25,844 nucleotides of DNA from a bacterium (GTDB lineage: Bacteria; Latescibacterota; Latescibacteria; Latescibacterales; Latescibacteraceae), in NCBI GenBank assembly GCA_021372535.1, contig JAJFUH010000074.1, forward strand, positions 1 to 25,844. Direction: 5' to 3'. The translations under genes and the position numbers were made by a program. Below are positions 15,801-24,226 of the stretch, piece by piece. Within the stretch, counting starts at the first letter, position 1. Each line of letters begins with the position of its first letter. A model generated the notes under the pieces. It ran no database searches, was not told the DNA's origin, and saw only the letters and a program-made list of their open reading frames with translations.

Positions 15801-17043
15801 ATTCGAGCGGAGTAAAAACCGCGAACGCCCCATCGAGCTGCATGTTCCGGGATTCATGAAACCGAAGGAGACGGGGACGTTCGAGCTGTCCGGGGACGCT
15901 GGCGGAGCGTTTTTTGTCGGAGCCGCAGAATATGAAAATTCCCTGACCCCTTACATAGCCGGGAAAATACTGGTTCGCTCGGGTGATGTTACATATCCGC
16001 TGCTTCAGGACGAATCATCGGACAGCGATAGCACCAGTTACTTAAGTGAAATTTATTGGGATATCAACGTAACCGCCGGAGCAAGTGTTTATTATGTCAA
16101 TGAAATCAACCAGAAATGGCGCCTTGTGGGGACGAATGTCGCCCGGGTCTTCACAAAAATCGATGAAAGTTCTTTCTTCAAGGTTGAGGGAAGACTTGCC
16201 GACGGGAGTTTCCGGGTAACTGCGGACGCGCGTTCGGAATCGGGTTCGATTTCCTATTTCGGAGCGGATTTCGACATAGAACGAGTGGAATTTGAACTCG
16301 ATACCATCCGTGAGGATATGCCTGCTATTCTCACGGGCCGTGCACGGACGGTGGTGCATGATTCCACCGGCGTACCGACTGAAATTTACCTTAATGCCAG
16401 TACGGTGAACTCAAAATCAGACCAGCGCCGGCGCGCCCTGGGCCGTGTTGAAGTCCAGGAAGATCCCATGCTCGACAAGGTGGCCAGGAGAACATTTGAT
16501 GTCGAGGGCCTGGGGACAATCGAGATCGAATTTTCCAGTACCAATCCCTCGGATGATTCTCAGGAAAAAATCCTCGCCAAGCTCGGAATCGCCCCGGAAA
16601 CATTAGGAAACTATACGGCGCGGGCTTTGACAAACGGGCTCAATACCTATTACACGAATATGTGGCTTCGTCCCTTTGAAGATATAGTCAAGCGATACAC
16701 CAAAATCGATGTGGTGCGCTTTACACCGTCGGTGCTCGGGAATTTCATGAAATCCCAGATCGGATTCAAAGACCGGCTTGATCCCGAAAATGATTACATG
16801 CTCTTTGATGAAAGCCGGGTCATGCTCGGGGAGTATTTTTTCAAGGAATGGTTTTTATCTTACCAGGGGCAGTACGGCCTCAACAGGGATTTTCTGAACA
16901 GGAGGGAACGAGGTTTTTTCCATGAGCTCGATTTACAGTATAATCTCAGAACAAATACCCGCCTTCAATTGAAATACCTGTATGACGATGTCATGAAAGA
17001 GGGTGAACGGCGAATCGAGATTCGTCATGATTTTGAATTCTGA
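12871..17043 (+). CDS. tamB: TamB/AsmA-like translocation and assembly module protein
   Basis: The 1390-residue product starts at GTG 12871 with a weak AGGGA-like ribosome binding site. One N-terminal membrane helix (about residues 5-24) anchors it in the inner membrane. A very long beta-rich body follows, starting AsmA-like (LTGRASELLGVNFEAS), and the last 350-400 residues have the TamB C-terminal domain character, including RTFDVEGLGTIEIEF and ILAKLGIAPETLGNYTARAL. It ends in DFEF, a barrel-type C-terminal Phe. TamB-type proteins are thought to form a hydrophobic groove spanning the periplasm, moving phospholipid or aiding barrel insertion. It is followed 85 bases later by bamA rather than tamA; in bacteria lacking TamA, TamB is thought to work with BamA. 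Somewhat longer than E. coli TamB. Confidence 0.88.
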   Translation: MKSRILIPLLLLLLIMIIGGYFFASKFFNINQKARDYLTGRASELLGVNFEASSVVILPWSITIRNARLKIENIPLNVEVDRVRISFDFFDFVKNHFKPLYGTEQIYLDHPVFTKILNPSEASGESLNFEKIPIISLKNIPFLRININKGSLVLRRENETSVFAQNVSGWIDGIDQRVIYLNVEGNVLSVKKNTTFKGVLDRVEDNYYLDIKSSECSIAGENIRFLSGDIRPTAGLLNFSLHMEQKDTKFFMNGDYVLRNGSFDLEGHKIGVTNVFVDGTVSEKEIVFDSISGTVWDVNPELSGRLSLEHDPSLKLTVRAKNVELSKLLTDIYPDRTAFPSGSIDLDATVEGPLSDLKTTAVFSSDALAYEKRRVRNFFLKMRLGGEKIIFDEFRCRYEDYAFRASGESSFDPEAEQKDFRLNLNVRKGADSALNYNVWVKGITNFEKETYSADFTGKRATADSSGLYTVSGTAALLKDKLDFTLKNDHVSLKGTVDSVFDKPELLSSVELRHMPVMEYLGHESGDVFINGTGTVAGDRDEARLDGDFSLQVSNQVTSDVQANILSHNILTKSRRFDVNARMNNFVVRYSGPISLKLHAVSDSSGITAEVYDGDIASLNVRAGLDGGNLSGNLYLDKFPLETIIDIFKREEFSHSGKLTGKAVIGGTLKAPFFRTPEPIVMTDLVLSGVDRLSGSGNVSGKIGELTFSDVRLKRDNIPVMQAHGIWVSGSPFVLEADGKNVELGAIGDIISTSMKCDGKVDYRFTMSFTRKDGTVNGDFSFADGHFLDIPIDEAHGVLGGGSTGFIVNDFTVKKEGIYTGKGSASSGYFWEDSTEAPGLKMNLELQGDLLLSLPYLTTAIKKATGQCQLNVEIGGTWQDPFVLDAELYVTNGTIHPAYLINKVTDVTAILKIDPEFQTMSGYKAVRVVAGSGIINNNKLLVHNIHIGDKDWDTIKRPGLLSVVNNDVNLDFGIITGKFERSKNRERPIELHVPGFMKPKETGTFELSGDAGGAFFVGAAEYENSLTPYIAGKILVRSGDVTYPLLQDESSDSDSTSYLSEIYWDINVTAGASVYYVNEINQKWRLVGTNVARVFTKIDESSFFKVEGRLADGSFRVTADARSESGSISYFGADFDIERVEFELDTIREDMPAILTGRARTVVHDSTGVPTEIYLNASTVNSKSDQRRRALGRVEVQEDPMLDKVARRTFDVEGLGTIEIEFSSTNPSDDSQEKILAKLGIAPETLGNYTARALTNGLNTYYTNMWLRPFEDIVKRYTKIDVVRFTPSVLGNFMKSQIGFKDRLDPENDYMLFDESRVMLGEYFFKEWFLSYQGQYGLNRDFLNRRERGFFHELDLQYNLRTNTRLQLKYLYDDVMKEGERRIEIRHDFEF

Positions 17044-17055
17044 GAGTAATTCACT

Positions 17056-17083
17056 TTGAAATTGCTATCTGATTATATATATT
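17056..17083 (+). promoter_or_regulatory. Putative promoter for bamA and the lpx genes
   Basis: TTGAAA (17056-17061, 5/6) and TATATT (17078-17083, 5/6) are separated by 16 bases in the short AT-rich gap between tamB and bamA. Transcription would start near 17090, about 40 bases before the bamA ATG. Consensus match only; AT-rich DNA makes chance matches likely. Confidence 0.35.
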
Positions 17084-17128
17084 TAAATTCTGTATGTGTA
17101 TCATAAATGTCGAACGAGGTGGATGTTA

Positions 17129-19414
17129 ATGAAGATTCGTCCTTGTGTTATAAGTCTGGTTTCCGCTGCGCTGTTAATCCTGCTGGCGTTCCCGTCTTTC
17201 TGCGGCGCACAGGAAGGCAACACGATCAGGGAAATCGTCATCGTCAGCAATTACAATGTCCCAAAGGCGCTGATTACCAATCAGAGTGGCTTACGGGTCG
17301 GGACACCTCTTTCGCGTGACAGCGCTTCTCAGGCGATTCAGACATTGTGGCGTCTCGGCATCTTTGCGGATGTCAGGATCAAGAGCGAACAGATGGATAA
17401 CGGCATCAGGGTTATCATACAGGTTGAGGTGCTTCCCACAGTCAATAATATATCGACGGAAGGTTTCAAGGAAATAAAGGAAGACGAGATTCTCAACGCG
17501 ATCGGTCTGGTTAAGAACCAGGCTATCGGGGACCGGAAAATCGCCAAAATGAGCCGTAAAATCCATGATATGTACAAGGAAAAGGGTTTTCTCCTCGCCA
17601 AGGCAACTTTCGCAGTTACGCCAACTCAGCCCGATTCGACCAAAGTCGATGTCAAGATAACCATGCATGAAGGTAAAAAAATAAAAATCAAAGAGATAAA
17701 TATTGTCGGCAATGATAAGGTAAGCGAAAAAAAGATCAAAAAGCAGATGGATACAAAGGAAGACCGGTGGTACCGTTCCGGGGAATTCAAGGAAGCTGCC
17801 CTGGAAGAGGACAAGGGAAAGATAGTTCATCTCTACAAATCCCTCGGATACCGTGACGCCGTGGTTCTTCAGGACAGCATATATACCGATGAAGAAGCCG
17901 GAAAGGCAACAATTACACTTTTTGTCCAGGAAGGCCGTGAGTACAAATTCGGTGAAACATCGTTTGAAGGTAATGCCTTCTTTACCGAAGAACAGATCAG
18001 GCCCATGGTACGGTACAGTGTCGGCGAAACGTACAATGAAGACCTTGTCGGACAGGCAATGTATGAAATAAATGTCCTCTACAATGACGCCGGTTATTTA
18101 AAAACTCGGATTGTGCCGGTTCAGTCGGCTCATGGCGATACGGTCGATATACTGATAGATATTGCGGAAGGAAATATTTCCAATGTGGCGAAGGTTATCA
18201 TAAAGGGGAATACCAAGACTATCGAAAAAGTGATACGCCGTGAAGTCTATCTCCTTCCCGGCATGCCGTTTAACCGCACCCTCTTCGATCGTTCGCGCCG
18301 TAACATCATGGCGCTCAATTATTTTGAGGATGTCAAACCGGATTATGTACCCCATGAGGACAGCGATGATGTCGATATCATCCTCGAAGTCAAGGAAAAA
18401 CAGACCGGAGTGGCATCGATGGGCGCCGGGTACTCAGAGCGTGATAAACTTGTCGGCACTCTGTCTTTTTCCAATTCCAACCTCTTCGGGCGCGGTCAGG
18501 GTGTAAATTTTTCATGGGATGTCGGCTCACGGCGGAAAGCGTTCCAGATCGGTTTCAGTGAACCGTGGCTCTTTGATACCCAGACCAGTTTCTCGCTCGA
18601 CCTCTACGATATCGTACGGAGCGATTATACATCCGCTTTCGACCAGGAGAGCAGGCGCGGTGGTTACATACGGCTCGGACGTAAGTTGAAATGGCCCGAT
18701 GATTATTGTCATGCCTATATCTCATACCGTCTTGAGGACGTCAATTATGTAAATCCATCGGCGTATTATTCGTACTATCTGCTTACAGGTAAAACATCAT
18801 CCCTCAGTTTTATGTTTACGCGGGATTCCCGTGACCTGCCGCAGTTTTCAACTGATGGATCGCGTACATCGGCGACTTTCGAGGTTGCCGGCGGTCCGTT
18901 CGGCGGCGACCTTTCATATTATAAGTACCTCCTCAACAACGAATTCTATACACCGATCTACTGGCAGATAGCATTTGTTATCCGTTCGCGGATCGGGTAT
19001 CTGAAAGGTTACGAGCAAAACACCTCGGTTCCGTATTCGGAGCGTTTCATGCCGGGCGGAACGAGTTATGACGGTTTTGTGCGCGGCTACCCGAACCGTC
19101 AGGTCTGCCCGCTCCTCAAGGGGGAGGAAATTGGCGGCGAGACGATGCTCGTCAACAATCTCGAGCTTCAGTTCCCCATTGTATCTCAGATGATCTACGG
19201 AATAGGCTTCTACGATTTCGGTAATGCATGGCGTAATCTGTCCGAAACAAACCCGTTCGATATGAAACGCTCTGTCGGAGTCGGTGTTCGTCTGTCGATT
19301 CCCGGTATCGGCATGCTCGGGTTCGATTTCGGATACGGATTCGATAAACTTGAGGGATCAAGTAAAATCGGCGGATGGCGGCCACACTTCCAATTTGGAA
19401 ATCAATTTTTGTAA
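17129..19414 (+). CDS. bamA: Outer membrane protein assembly factor BamA
   Basis: The chosen start is ATG 17129, with GAGGTGG (17116-17122) just upstream; the longer frame from 17096 puts a charged tail before the signal peptide. The 761-residue product has a signal peptide ending near FCGA/Q, about five POTRA domains (residues roughly 30-360, with repeats such as IKEINIVGNDKVSEKKIKKQM and ...FEGNAFFTEEQIR), then an Omp85 barrel. The barrel holds the conserved loop-6 motif VRGY (651-654), which matches VRGF in E. coli, and a final strand HFQFGNQFL. It ends in Leu rather than Phe or Trp. BamA inserts beta-barrel proteins into the outer membrane. skp follows after 18 bases, the usual bamA-skp-lpxD order. 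Confidence 0.96.
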   Translation: MKIRPCVISLVSAALLILLAFPSFCGAQEGNTIREIVIVSNYNVPKALITNQSGLRVGTPLSRDSASQAIQTLWRLGIFADVRIKSEQMDNGIRVIIQVEVLPTVNNISTEGFKEIKEDEILNAIGLVKNQAIGDRKIAKMSRKIHDMYKEKGFLLAKATFAVTPTQPDSTKVDVKITMHEGKKIKIKEINIVGNDKVSEKKIKKQMDTKEDRWYRSGEFKEAALEEDKGKIVHLYKSLGYRDAVVLQDSIYTDEEAGKATITLFVQEGREYKFGETSFEGNAFFTEEQIRPMVRYSVGETYNEDLVGQAMYEINVLYNDAGYLKTRIVPVQSAHGDTVDILIDIAEGNISNVAKVIIKGNTKTIEKVIRREVYLLPGMPFNRTLFDRSRRNIMALNYFEDVKPDYVPHEDSDDVDIILEVKEKQTGVASMGAGYSERDKLVGTLSFSNSNLFGRGQGVNFSWDVGSRRKAFQIGFSEPWLFDTQTSFSLDLYDIVRSDYTSAFDQESRRGGYIRLGRKLKWPDDYCHAYISYRLEDVNYVNPSAYYSYYLLTGKTSSLSFMFTRDSRDLPQFSTDGSRTSATFEVAGGPFGGDLSYYKYLLNNEFYTPIYWQIAFVIRSRIGYLKGYEQNTSVPYSERFMPGGTSYDGFVRGYPNRQVCPLLKGEEIGGETMLVNNLELQFPIVSQMIYGIGFYDFGNAWRNLSETNPFDMKRSVGVGVRLSIPGIGMLGFDFGYGFDKLEGSSKIGGWRPHFQFGNQFL

Positions 19415-19432
19415 TATTGAAAGGAGAACTCG

Positions 19433-19981
19433 ATGTCACGTTCCACAAAACCATGGATTATGGGTGTTTTATGCATAACTGTCATGATGACGGCAGTATC
19501 TTCGACCGTGCTGGCTGAGCTTAAAATCGGGTATATACGGCCTCAATATGTTTTCAGCAAGTACGAGCCCTATAAAGCGGCTCAGAAAGAGCTCGAAAAA
19601 TATGAGAAGGAAAAAGTTGCCGAACTCCAGAAATCGAGCGATAAATTCCAGCTGGAAGTTCAGGATGCCGAAAAACGGGCTCTCCTCATGAGCGAGGAAA
19701 TGATCCAGAAAAAACGGGAAGAGCTCCAGAAAACCCGTGAGAGTCTCGATAAACAGTATGATGATCTTTACCGTCAGCCGGACGGCCTTCTGATGAAGAA
19801 ACAGACCGAACTCCTTCAGCCGATCATAAATCGCATTAACGAGGTTCTGATGAAGATCGGCAAGGATGAGGGATATGATTTTATTTTTGATGCCGAAGGT
19901 CCGGTGCTCTATGCCAACGAAAAGTATGATATTTCTGATTATCTGCTTGAAGAAATTCAAAAGGATATACCGAGCAAATGA
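19433..19981 (+). CDS. skp: OmpH/Skp family periplasmic chaperone
   Basis: The 182-residue product has a signal peptide (residues 1-28, cut at VLA/E) and the OmpH opening LKIGYIRPQYVFSKYEPYKAAQKELEKY. A highly charged helical hairpin of about residues 45-115 (many Lys, Glu and Gln with heptad hydrophobics) is the coiled-coil tentacle. The C-terminal DEGYDFIFDAEGPVLYANEKYDISDYLL is the family's conserved beta/alpha end. Skp trimers hold unfolded outer-membrane proteins on their way to BamA. AGGAG lies seven bases before the ATG, and the TGA overlaps the lpxD ATG by 4 bp. Confidence 0.92.
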   Translation: MSRSTKPWIMGVLCITVMMTAVSSTVLAELKIGYIRPQYVFSKYEPYKAAQKELEKYEKEKVAELQKSSDKFQLEVQDAEKRALLMSEEMIQKKREELQKTRESLDKQYDDLYRQPDGLLMKKQTELLQPIINRINEVLMKIGKDEGYDFIFDAEGPVLYANEKYDISDYLLEEIQKDIPSK

Positions 19982-21030
19982 CGTTCAGGCTTGAGGACAT
20001 TTGCCGTATTATCGGGGCGGAAGTATCTGCCGGCGCAGGTGATATTACCATAAGGGGTCTGTCTGCAATTCATGAGGCGGGTCCTGATGATATCACATTT
20101 CTTTCCAATCCCCGGTACGCGAAAAGTCTCGAATCGAGCCGGGCACGGGCTGTTATCGTTACAAAAGGCACCATGGTGCCGTCCGGTGTGATCGCCATCG
20201 AGGTGGATGACCCCTATTTTGCGTTTTTGAAGCTTCTCGATACATTCAACTTGCGAAATCCCTCGGATATTGCATCCGGCGGAATACACCCGCAGTCGGT
20301 AATCCATCCCGATGCGGTTACAGGAAACGATGTATCTGTCGGGCCTTTTGCGGTTATCGGTCCGGGAGTGAAAATCGGCAACGGAACCATTATCGGTCCC
20401 TGTACGGTTGTCATGGCAAAAAGCACCATCGGCAATAACTGTATCCTGTATCCCAATGTCACCGTCATGGACAGTTGTGTCATCGGCGACCGTGTTATTC
20501 TCCACGCCGGAGTCGTAATCGGGTCCGATGGATTCGGATTCGCTCCCCATGGAGGTACGTACCATAAAATCGCCCAGATCGGAATTGTAATCGTCGAAGA
20601 CGATGTCGAGGTGGGCGCCTGTACGTGCGTTGACCGGGCCGCGTTCGGAAAGACCGTCATCAGGAAGGGTACAAAACTCGATAATCTTATTCAGGTGGGT
20701 CACAACGTCAGTATCGGAGAGAACACTGTCATCGCCGCGCAGACGGGGATTTCCGGCTCTACGACTGTCGGAAACGGCGTACGTATCGGCGGACAGGCGG
20801 GCCTGTCCGGTCATATCGTGATCGGTGACGGATCTTCTGTCGGCGCTCAGGCCGGTGTCACGAAAGATGTTCAGCCGAATGAAACCGTTTCGGGTTATCC
20901 GGCAAAAAATCATATGAAAGCCATGCGTCTCGAAGCTGCTCTGCGCAGCCTTCCCGACCTTATCAAAAAGGTCAGGGAACAGGAAAAACGCATTCTCGAA
21001 CTGGAACAGATTGTGAATAAACGGAGATAG
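19978..21030 (+). CDS. lpxD: UDP-3-O-acylglucosamine N-acyltransferase LpxD
   Basis: LpxD adds the second (N-linked) 3-hydroxyacyl chain from acyl-ACP to UDP-3-O-acyl-glucosamine in lipid A synthesis. The 350 residues comprise an N-terminal uridine-binding domain (about 1-100), a left-handed beta-helix of hexapeptide repeats (for example IGPGVKIGNGTIIGPCTVV), and a C-terminal helix. His242 in VGHNVSIGENT corresponds to the catalytic His239 of E. coli. DGFGFAPHGGTYHKIAQIG is the conserved substrate-binding stretch. Its ATG overlaps the skp stop and its TAG stop is three bases from lpxC-fabZ, so this is a tightly packed operon. Confidence 0.96.
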   Translation: MTFRLEDICRIIGAEVSAGAGDITIRGLSAIHEAGPDDITFLSNPRYAKSLESSRARAVIVTKGTMVPSGVIAIEVDDPYFAFLKLLDTFNLRNPSDIASGGIHPQSVIHPDAVTGNDVSVGPFAVIGPGVKIGNGTIIGPCTVVMAKSTIGNNCILYPNVTVMDSCVIGDRVILHAGVVIGSDGFGFAPHGGTYHKIAQIGIVIVEDDVEVGACTCVDRAAFGKTVIRKGTKLDNLIQVGHNVSIGENTVIAAQTGISGSTTVGNGVRIGGQAGLSGHIVIGDGSSVGAQAGVTKDVQPNETVSGYPAKNHMKAMRLEAALRSLPDLIKKVREQEKRILELEQIVNKRR

Positions 21031-21033
21031 AGC

Positions 21034-22443
21034 ATGTTTGAAAAACAGACAACATTATCCGGCGAAGCCACGGTTAAAGGTGTGGGCCTTCATACGGGAA
21101 CGCAGAGCGAGCTCACATTCAGACCAGCCCCTATCAATACGGGAATTATTTTCAGGAGGCTCGATATCGAAGGCTCTCCCGAAATACCGGCGCTTATCGA
21201 CAATGTCGTCGATATAAGCAGGGGAACGACAATCGGGCTGAACGGGAACAAGGTTCACACCGTCGAGCATGTTCTTGCCGCCCTTGCCGGAATGAAAATC
21301 GACAATGCATATGTCGATATCGAAGGTATCGAACCCCCGGTCTGTGATGGTTCCTCTCTCGAATTTATAGCGGCTCTTAAGAGCGCTGGTACCGTTGAAC
21401 AGGATTCACCACGCGATTATATCAACATCGATGAAACGATCATATACGATGCCGTCAAGGGAGAGGGAGTCGAACTGCTGGCCCTGCCCTCGGATGATTT
21501 CCGTATCACGTTCATGATCGATTACAAAAACCCGGCTATCGGCACCCAGTATACGTCGATGTATACTATTGACGAGTTCGAACAGGAATTCGCTCCCGCG
21601 CGGACGTTCTGTTTTTTGAGTGAAGTGGAGATGCTCAAGGAAGCCGGGCTTGCAAAGGGCGGAACACCGGAAAATGCCCTCGTGGTCATCGATAAACCCT
21701 GGAACCAGGAAGAGGTCGAATACCTCAAAAAACTGTTTAATAACGACACGGCTGTCACCAGAGGCGATAACGGGCTGCTGAACGGCACACCGCTCCGGTT
21801 TCCCAATGAATTTGCCCGCCACAAGACCCTCGATCTTATCGGTGACCTGTATCTGCTCGGGCATCCGATAAGGGGCCATATCATGGCCGCGCGCTCCGGT
21901 CACAAGGCGAATATCGAGCTTGTCCGTAAAATACGGGCTTACTGGGAAAAATCACGGATCAAGATGAAATACCAGGAACGTGAGACCGAGGGGTACCTTC
22001 TCGATGTCGATGCCATCAGGAAGATTATGCCACACCGGTATCCGTTTCTCCTTGTTGACCGGATCATCGATCTCATCCCCGGGAAAAAAGTGATCGGGAT
22101 TAAAAATGTTACGGCCAACGAACCGTTTTTCCAGGGGCATTTTCCCCAACGGCCTGTCATGCCCGGTGTTCTGCTCATCGAGGCAATGGCACAGGTCGGC
22201 GGAATACTCATGCTCGATGCGGAGATGCGCACTGATAACAAACTCATATTTTTCACCACGATAGACAAGGCTAAATTCAGAAAGCCCGTTACACCCGGCG
22301 ATCAGGTACGGTTCGAGCTCGACATTCTGAAGCGCCGCCGTAATCTCTGTATTATGGCCGGAAAGGGGTTCGTCGAGGGCGACCTCGTTGTTGAGGCCGA
22401 GCTGAGCGCGGTTGTACTAACACAAGAGGATATGCCATCGTGA
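21034..22443 (+). CDS. lpxC/fabZ: LpxC-FabZ fusion: UDP-3-O-acyl-GlcNAc deacetylase / 3-hydroxyacyl-ACP dehydratase
   Basis: One 469-residue frame joins two enzymes. Residues 1 to about 315 are LpxC, the zinc deacetylase of the committed lipid A step. HTVEH (75-79) gives the base Glu78 and the zinc ligand His79, the further ligands are His263 and Asp267 (HKTLD), and His290 in SGHKAN is the catalytic His. Residues from about 325 are FabZ, which dehydrates 3-hydroxyacyl-ACP: [11 protein letters not shown], the active His369 in GHFP and Glu383 in LLIEAMAQ. The 14-residue spacing equals that of E. coli His54/Glu68. Such fusions are known in the Bacteroidetes/Chlorobi group and relatives. Joining the two lets one polypeptide act at the branch where 3-hydroxyacyl-ACP goes to lipid A or to fatty acids. 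The stop overlaps the lpxA GTG start. Confidence 0.96.
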   Translation: MFEKQTTLSGEATVKGVGLHTGTQSELTFRPAPINTGIIFRRLDIEGSPEIPALIDNVVDISRGTTIGLNGNKVHTVEHVLAALAGMKIDNAYVDIEGIEPPVCDGSSLEFIAALKSAGTVEQDSPRDYINIDETIIYDAVKGEGVELLALPSDDFRITFMIDYKNPAIGTQYTSMYTIDEFEQEFAPARTFCFLSEVEMLKEAGLAKGGTPENALVVIDKPWNQEEVEYLKKLFNNDTAVTRGDNGLLNGTPLRFPNEFARHKTLDLIGDLYLLGHPIRGHIMAARSGHKANIELVRKIRAYWEKSRIKMKYQERETEGYLLDVDAIRKIMPHRYPFLLVDRIIDLIPGKKVIGIKNVTANEPFFQGHFPQRPVMPGVLLIEAMAQVGGILMLDAEMRTDNKLIFFTTIDKAKFRKPVTPGDQVRFELDILKRRRNLCIMAGKGFVEGDLVVEAELSAVVLTQEDMPS

Positions 22444-23216
22444 ATACGAAAATTCATCAGACCGCAATAATCGATCCTGATGCCATGCTCGATGATGATG
22501 TTACCGTCGGTCCCTATGCGATTATCGAGGGTAATGTTGTTATTGGGCAAGGATCGGTGATAAAGGCGGGCGCATTTATCGGCTGGGGATGCCGTTTTGG
22601 CCGGAATGTTACCGTTTTCCCTTCCGCCGTGGTGGGAACTGTTCCTCAGGACCTCAAATTCGGCGGTGAGGAAACGACGCTTGAAATTGGCGACAGAACG
22701 GTTATCCGTGAATTCGCCACATTGAATCGCGGTACGGTCGCTCATGGGAAAACAACGGTCGGTTCGGATTGCTTTATCATGGCGTACAGCCATGTTGCCC
22801 ATGATTGCATAGTAGGAAACAACTGCATCCTGGCGAACAGCGCAACCCTCGCAGGGCATGTTACGCTTGAGGACTGGGTGATCGTAGGCGGGCTTGTTCC
22901 CATTCACCAGTTCGTGAAAATCGGCTGTCATGCGATGATCGGCGGCGGGTGGCGCGTTCCAAAGGATGTTCCGCCCTATACAACCGCCGCGGGCGATCCC
23001 CTCAGGGCTGTCGATATCAACAAAATCGGCCTTTCCAGGCGTGGTTTTTCGGAAGAAACCATACGCAATCTCAAAAAAGCATATAAAATGCTGTTTCGCT
23101 CGCAATCCGATATGACACGTTCCCTCGATGAACTCGATGCGCTCGGTGATCTCGGCCCCGAGGTTGCGCATCTCAAGGACTTCATCCGGACGAGCGAACG
23201 CGGCGTTATCGTATAA
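22440..23216 (+). CDS. lpxA: Acyl-ACP--UDP-N-acetylglucosamine O-acyltransferase LpxA
   Basis: LpxA carries out the first lipid A step, moving a 3-hydroxyacyl chain from ACP to the 3-position of the UDP-sugar. The 258-residue product starts at GTG 22440 inside GTGA. It has a hexapeptide beta-helix from [19 protein letters not shown] onward and the helical C-terminal domain ([21 protein letters not shown]). SHVAHDC holds His118 and the catalytic His121 (E. coli His122 and His125), and AGHV and IHQF keep the other active-site His residues. By eye, MIGGG aligns with E. coli MVGGC, so the Gly173 'hydrocarbon ruler' position stays Gly, compatible with a long acyl chain. With a GnnA-like gene next door, the acceptor could be the 3-amino sugar. 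Confidence 0.95.
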   Translation: MNTKIHQTAIIDPDAMLDDDVTVGPYAIIEGNVVIGQGSVIKAGAFIGWGCRFGRNVTVFPSAVVGTVPQDLKFGGEETTLEIGDRTVIREFATLNRGTVAHGKTTVGSDCFIMAYSHVAHDCIVGNNCILANSATLAGHVTLEDWVIVGGLVPIHQFVKIGCHAMIGGGWRVPKDVPPYTTAAGDPLRAVDINKIGLSRRGFSEETIRNLKKAYKMLFRSQSDMTRSLDELDALGDLGPEVAHLKDFIRTSERGVIV

Positions 23217-23248
23217 CAAAACAACCCCGTATGACTTACGGAGGCGCT

Positions 23249-24226
23249 GTGGCTGTTCGTGTCGGAGTCGTGGGTGTCGGTGTTCACGGGCTTCACCATG
23301 TCCGCCTGCTGGCATCGATGGACAGGGTGGATTTTGCAGGCATTTATGACAGTGATGCCGATATTTGTGAAAAAGTTGCGGGTGATTTCAATATTACACC
23401 GTTCGAATCCCTCGACCGTCTCCTCGGGCATGTAGACTGTGTGACCGTGGCGGTTCCCACATCGGCGCATTACGATGTCGTTATCCGCTGCATCGAACAG
23501 GGGAAATCTGTTCTCGTCGAAAAACCCATAGCCGTGAATCTCGGTGAAGCCGATGAAATGGTGGCCCTGGCAGAGAAACGGGGTCTTGTCCTGTCGGTTG
23601 GTCACCTTGAACGGTTTAATTCCGCGTACCGGTCGGTTTCTGCTGAAATGGAGTTGCATCCGGGTTTTATCGAATGCCACCGGCTTTCCGTTTTCAATCC
23701 GCGCGGAACGGATGTGGCAGTCGTTCTGGACCTCATGATTCACGACATCGATATAGTCCTCGATATGGTACGGAAACCGGTCGTTTCGGTTCATGCGGTC
23801 GGGATACCCGTTGTCACCGACGAGGTCGATATCGCAAACGCCCGTGTCGAATTTAAAGGCGGCTGTGTCGCCAATCTTACCGCGAGCCGTATCTCCCAGC
23901 GAAAAATGAGAAAAATCAGGACGTTTCAGAAAAACTCCTATATTTCGATGGATTGCCTTTCCGGTGAAAGCGAGGTTTTCACCATGACTCCCGGCGCCCG
24001 GCCTGAGGTTTTTGCCGGAGCGCTTCCTCAGGTCATGAAGGGTATTTCGTACAAGAAGTTCCCCAATGACGGATTGAATGCGCTTCAGCTCGAACTCGAT
24101 GATTTCATCGGCGCGGTGGAGAATGGCGCAAAACCGCGTGTGACAGGGAAGGATGGCAGAGCAGCCCTCGAAGTCGCCATAAAAATCATGGAAAACATGG
24201 AGGTTTCAGCACGGAGCGTTGAATGA
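23249..24226 (+). CDS. Gfo/Idh/MocA-family oxidoreductase, GnnA-like
   Basis: I chose GTG 23249, with GGAGG (23240-23244) four bases upstream; the ATG at 23231 has no ribosome binding site. This gives 325 residues. The N-terminal Rossmann fold opens VRVGVVGVGVHGLHH (NAD-binding GxGxHG). VLVEKPIAVN holds the family's Lys-Pro (Lys92), and LDLMIHDIDIVLDMV holds the catalytic-region Asp/His. It sits between lpxA and lpxB and overlaps the lpxB start (ATGA). In Acidithiobacillus ferrooxidans gnnA lies at this same place and oxidises the 3-OH of UDP-GlcNAc, so that GnnB can install a 3-amino group and LpxA can make an amide. That role is inferred from position and family; no gnnB aminotransferase gene is next to it here. 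Confidence 0.85.
   Translation: MAVRVGVVGVGVHGLHHVRLLASMDRVDFAGIYDSDADICEKVAGDFNITPFESLDRLLGHVDCVTVAVPTSAHYDVVIRCIEQGKSVLVEKPIAVNLGEADEMVALAEKRGLVLSVGHLERFNSAYRSVSAEMELHPGFIECHRLSVFNPRGTDVAVVLDLMIHDIDIVLDMVRKPVVSVHAVGIPVVTDEVDIANARVEFKGGCVANLTASRISQRKMRKIRTFQKNSYISMDCLSGESEVFTMTPGARPEVFAGALPQVMKGISYKKFPNDGLNALQLELDDFIGAVENGAKPRVTGKDGRAALEVAIKIMENMEVSARSVE

Noticed and set aside
19957-20913. 318-residue antisense frame over lpxD
   Set aside because: Its repetitive Asp-rich pattern is the reverse complement of hexapeptide-repeat codons, a typical artefact.
23231-23248. ATG 23231 as start of the GnnA-like gene
   Set aside because: No ribosome binding site precedes it, whereas GGAGG sits just before GTG 23249 and the Rossmann motif starts right after.
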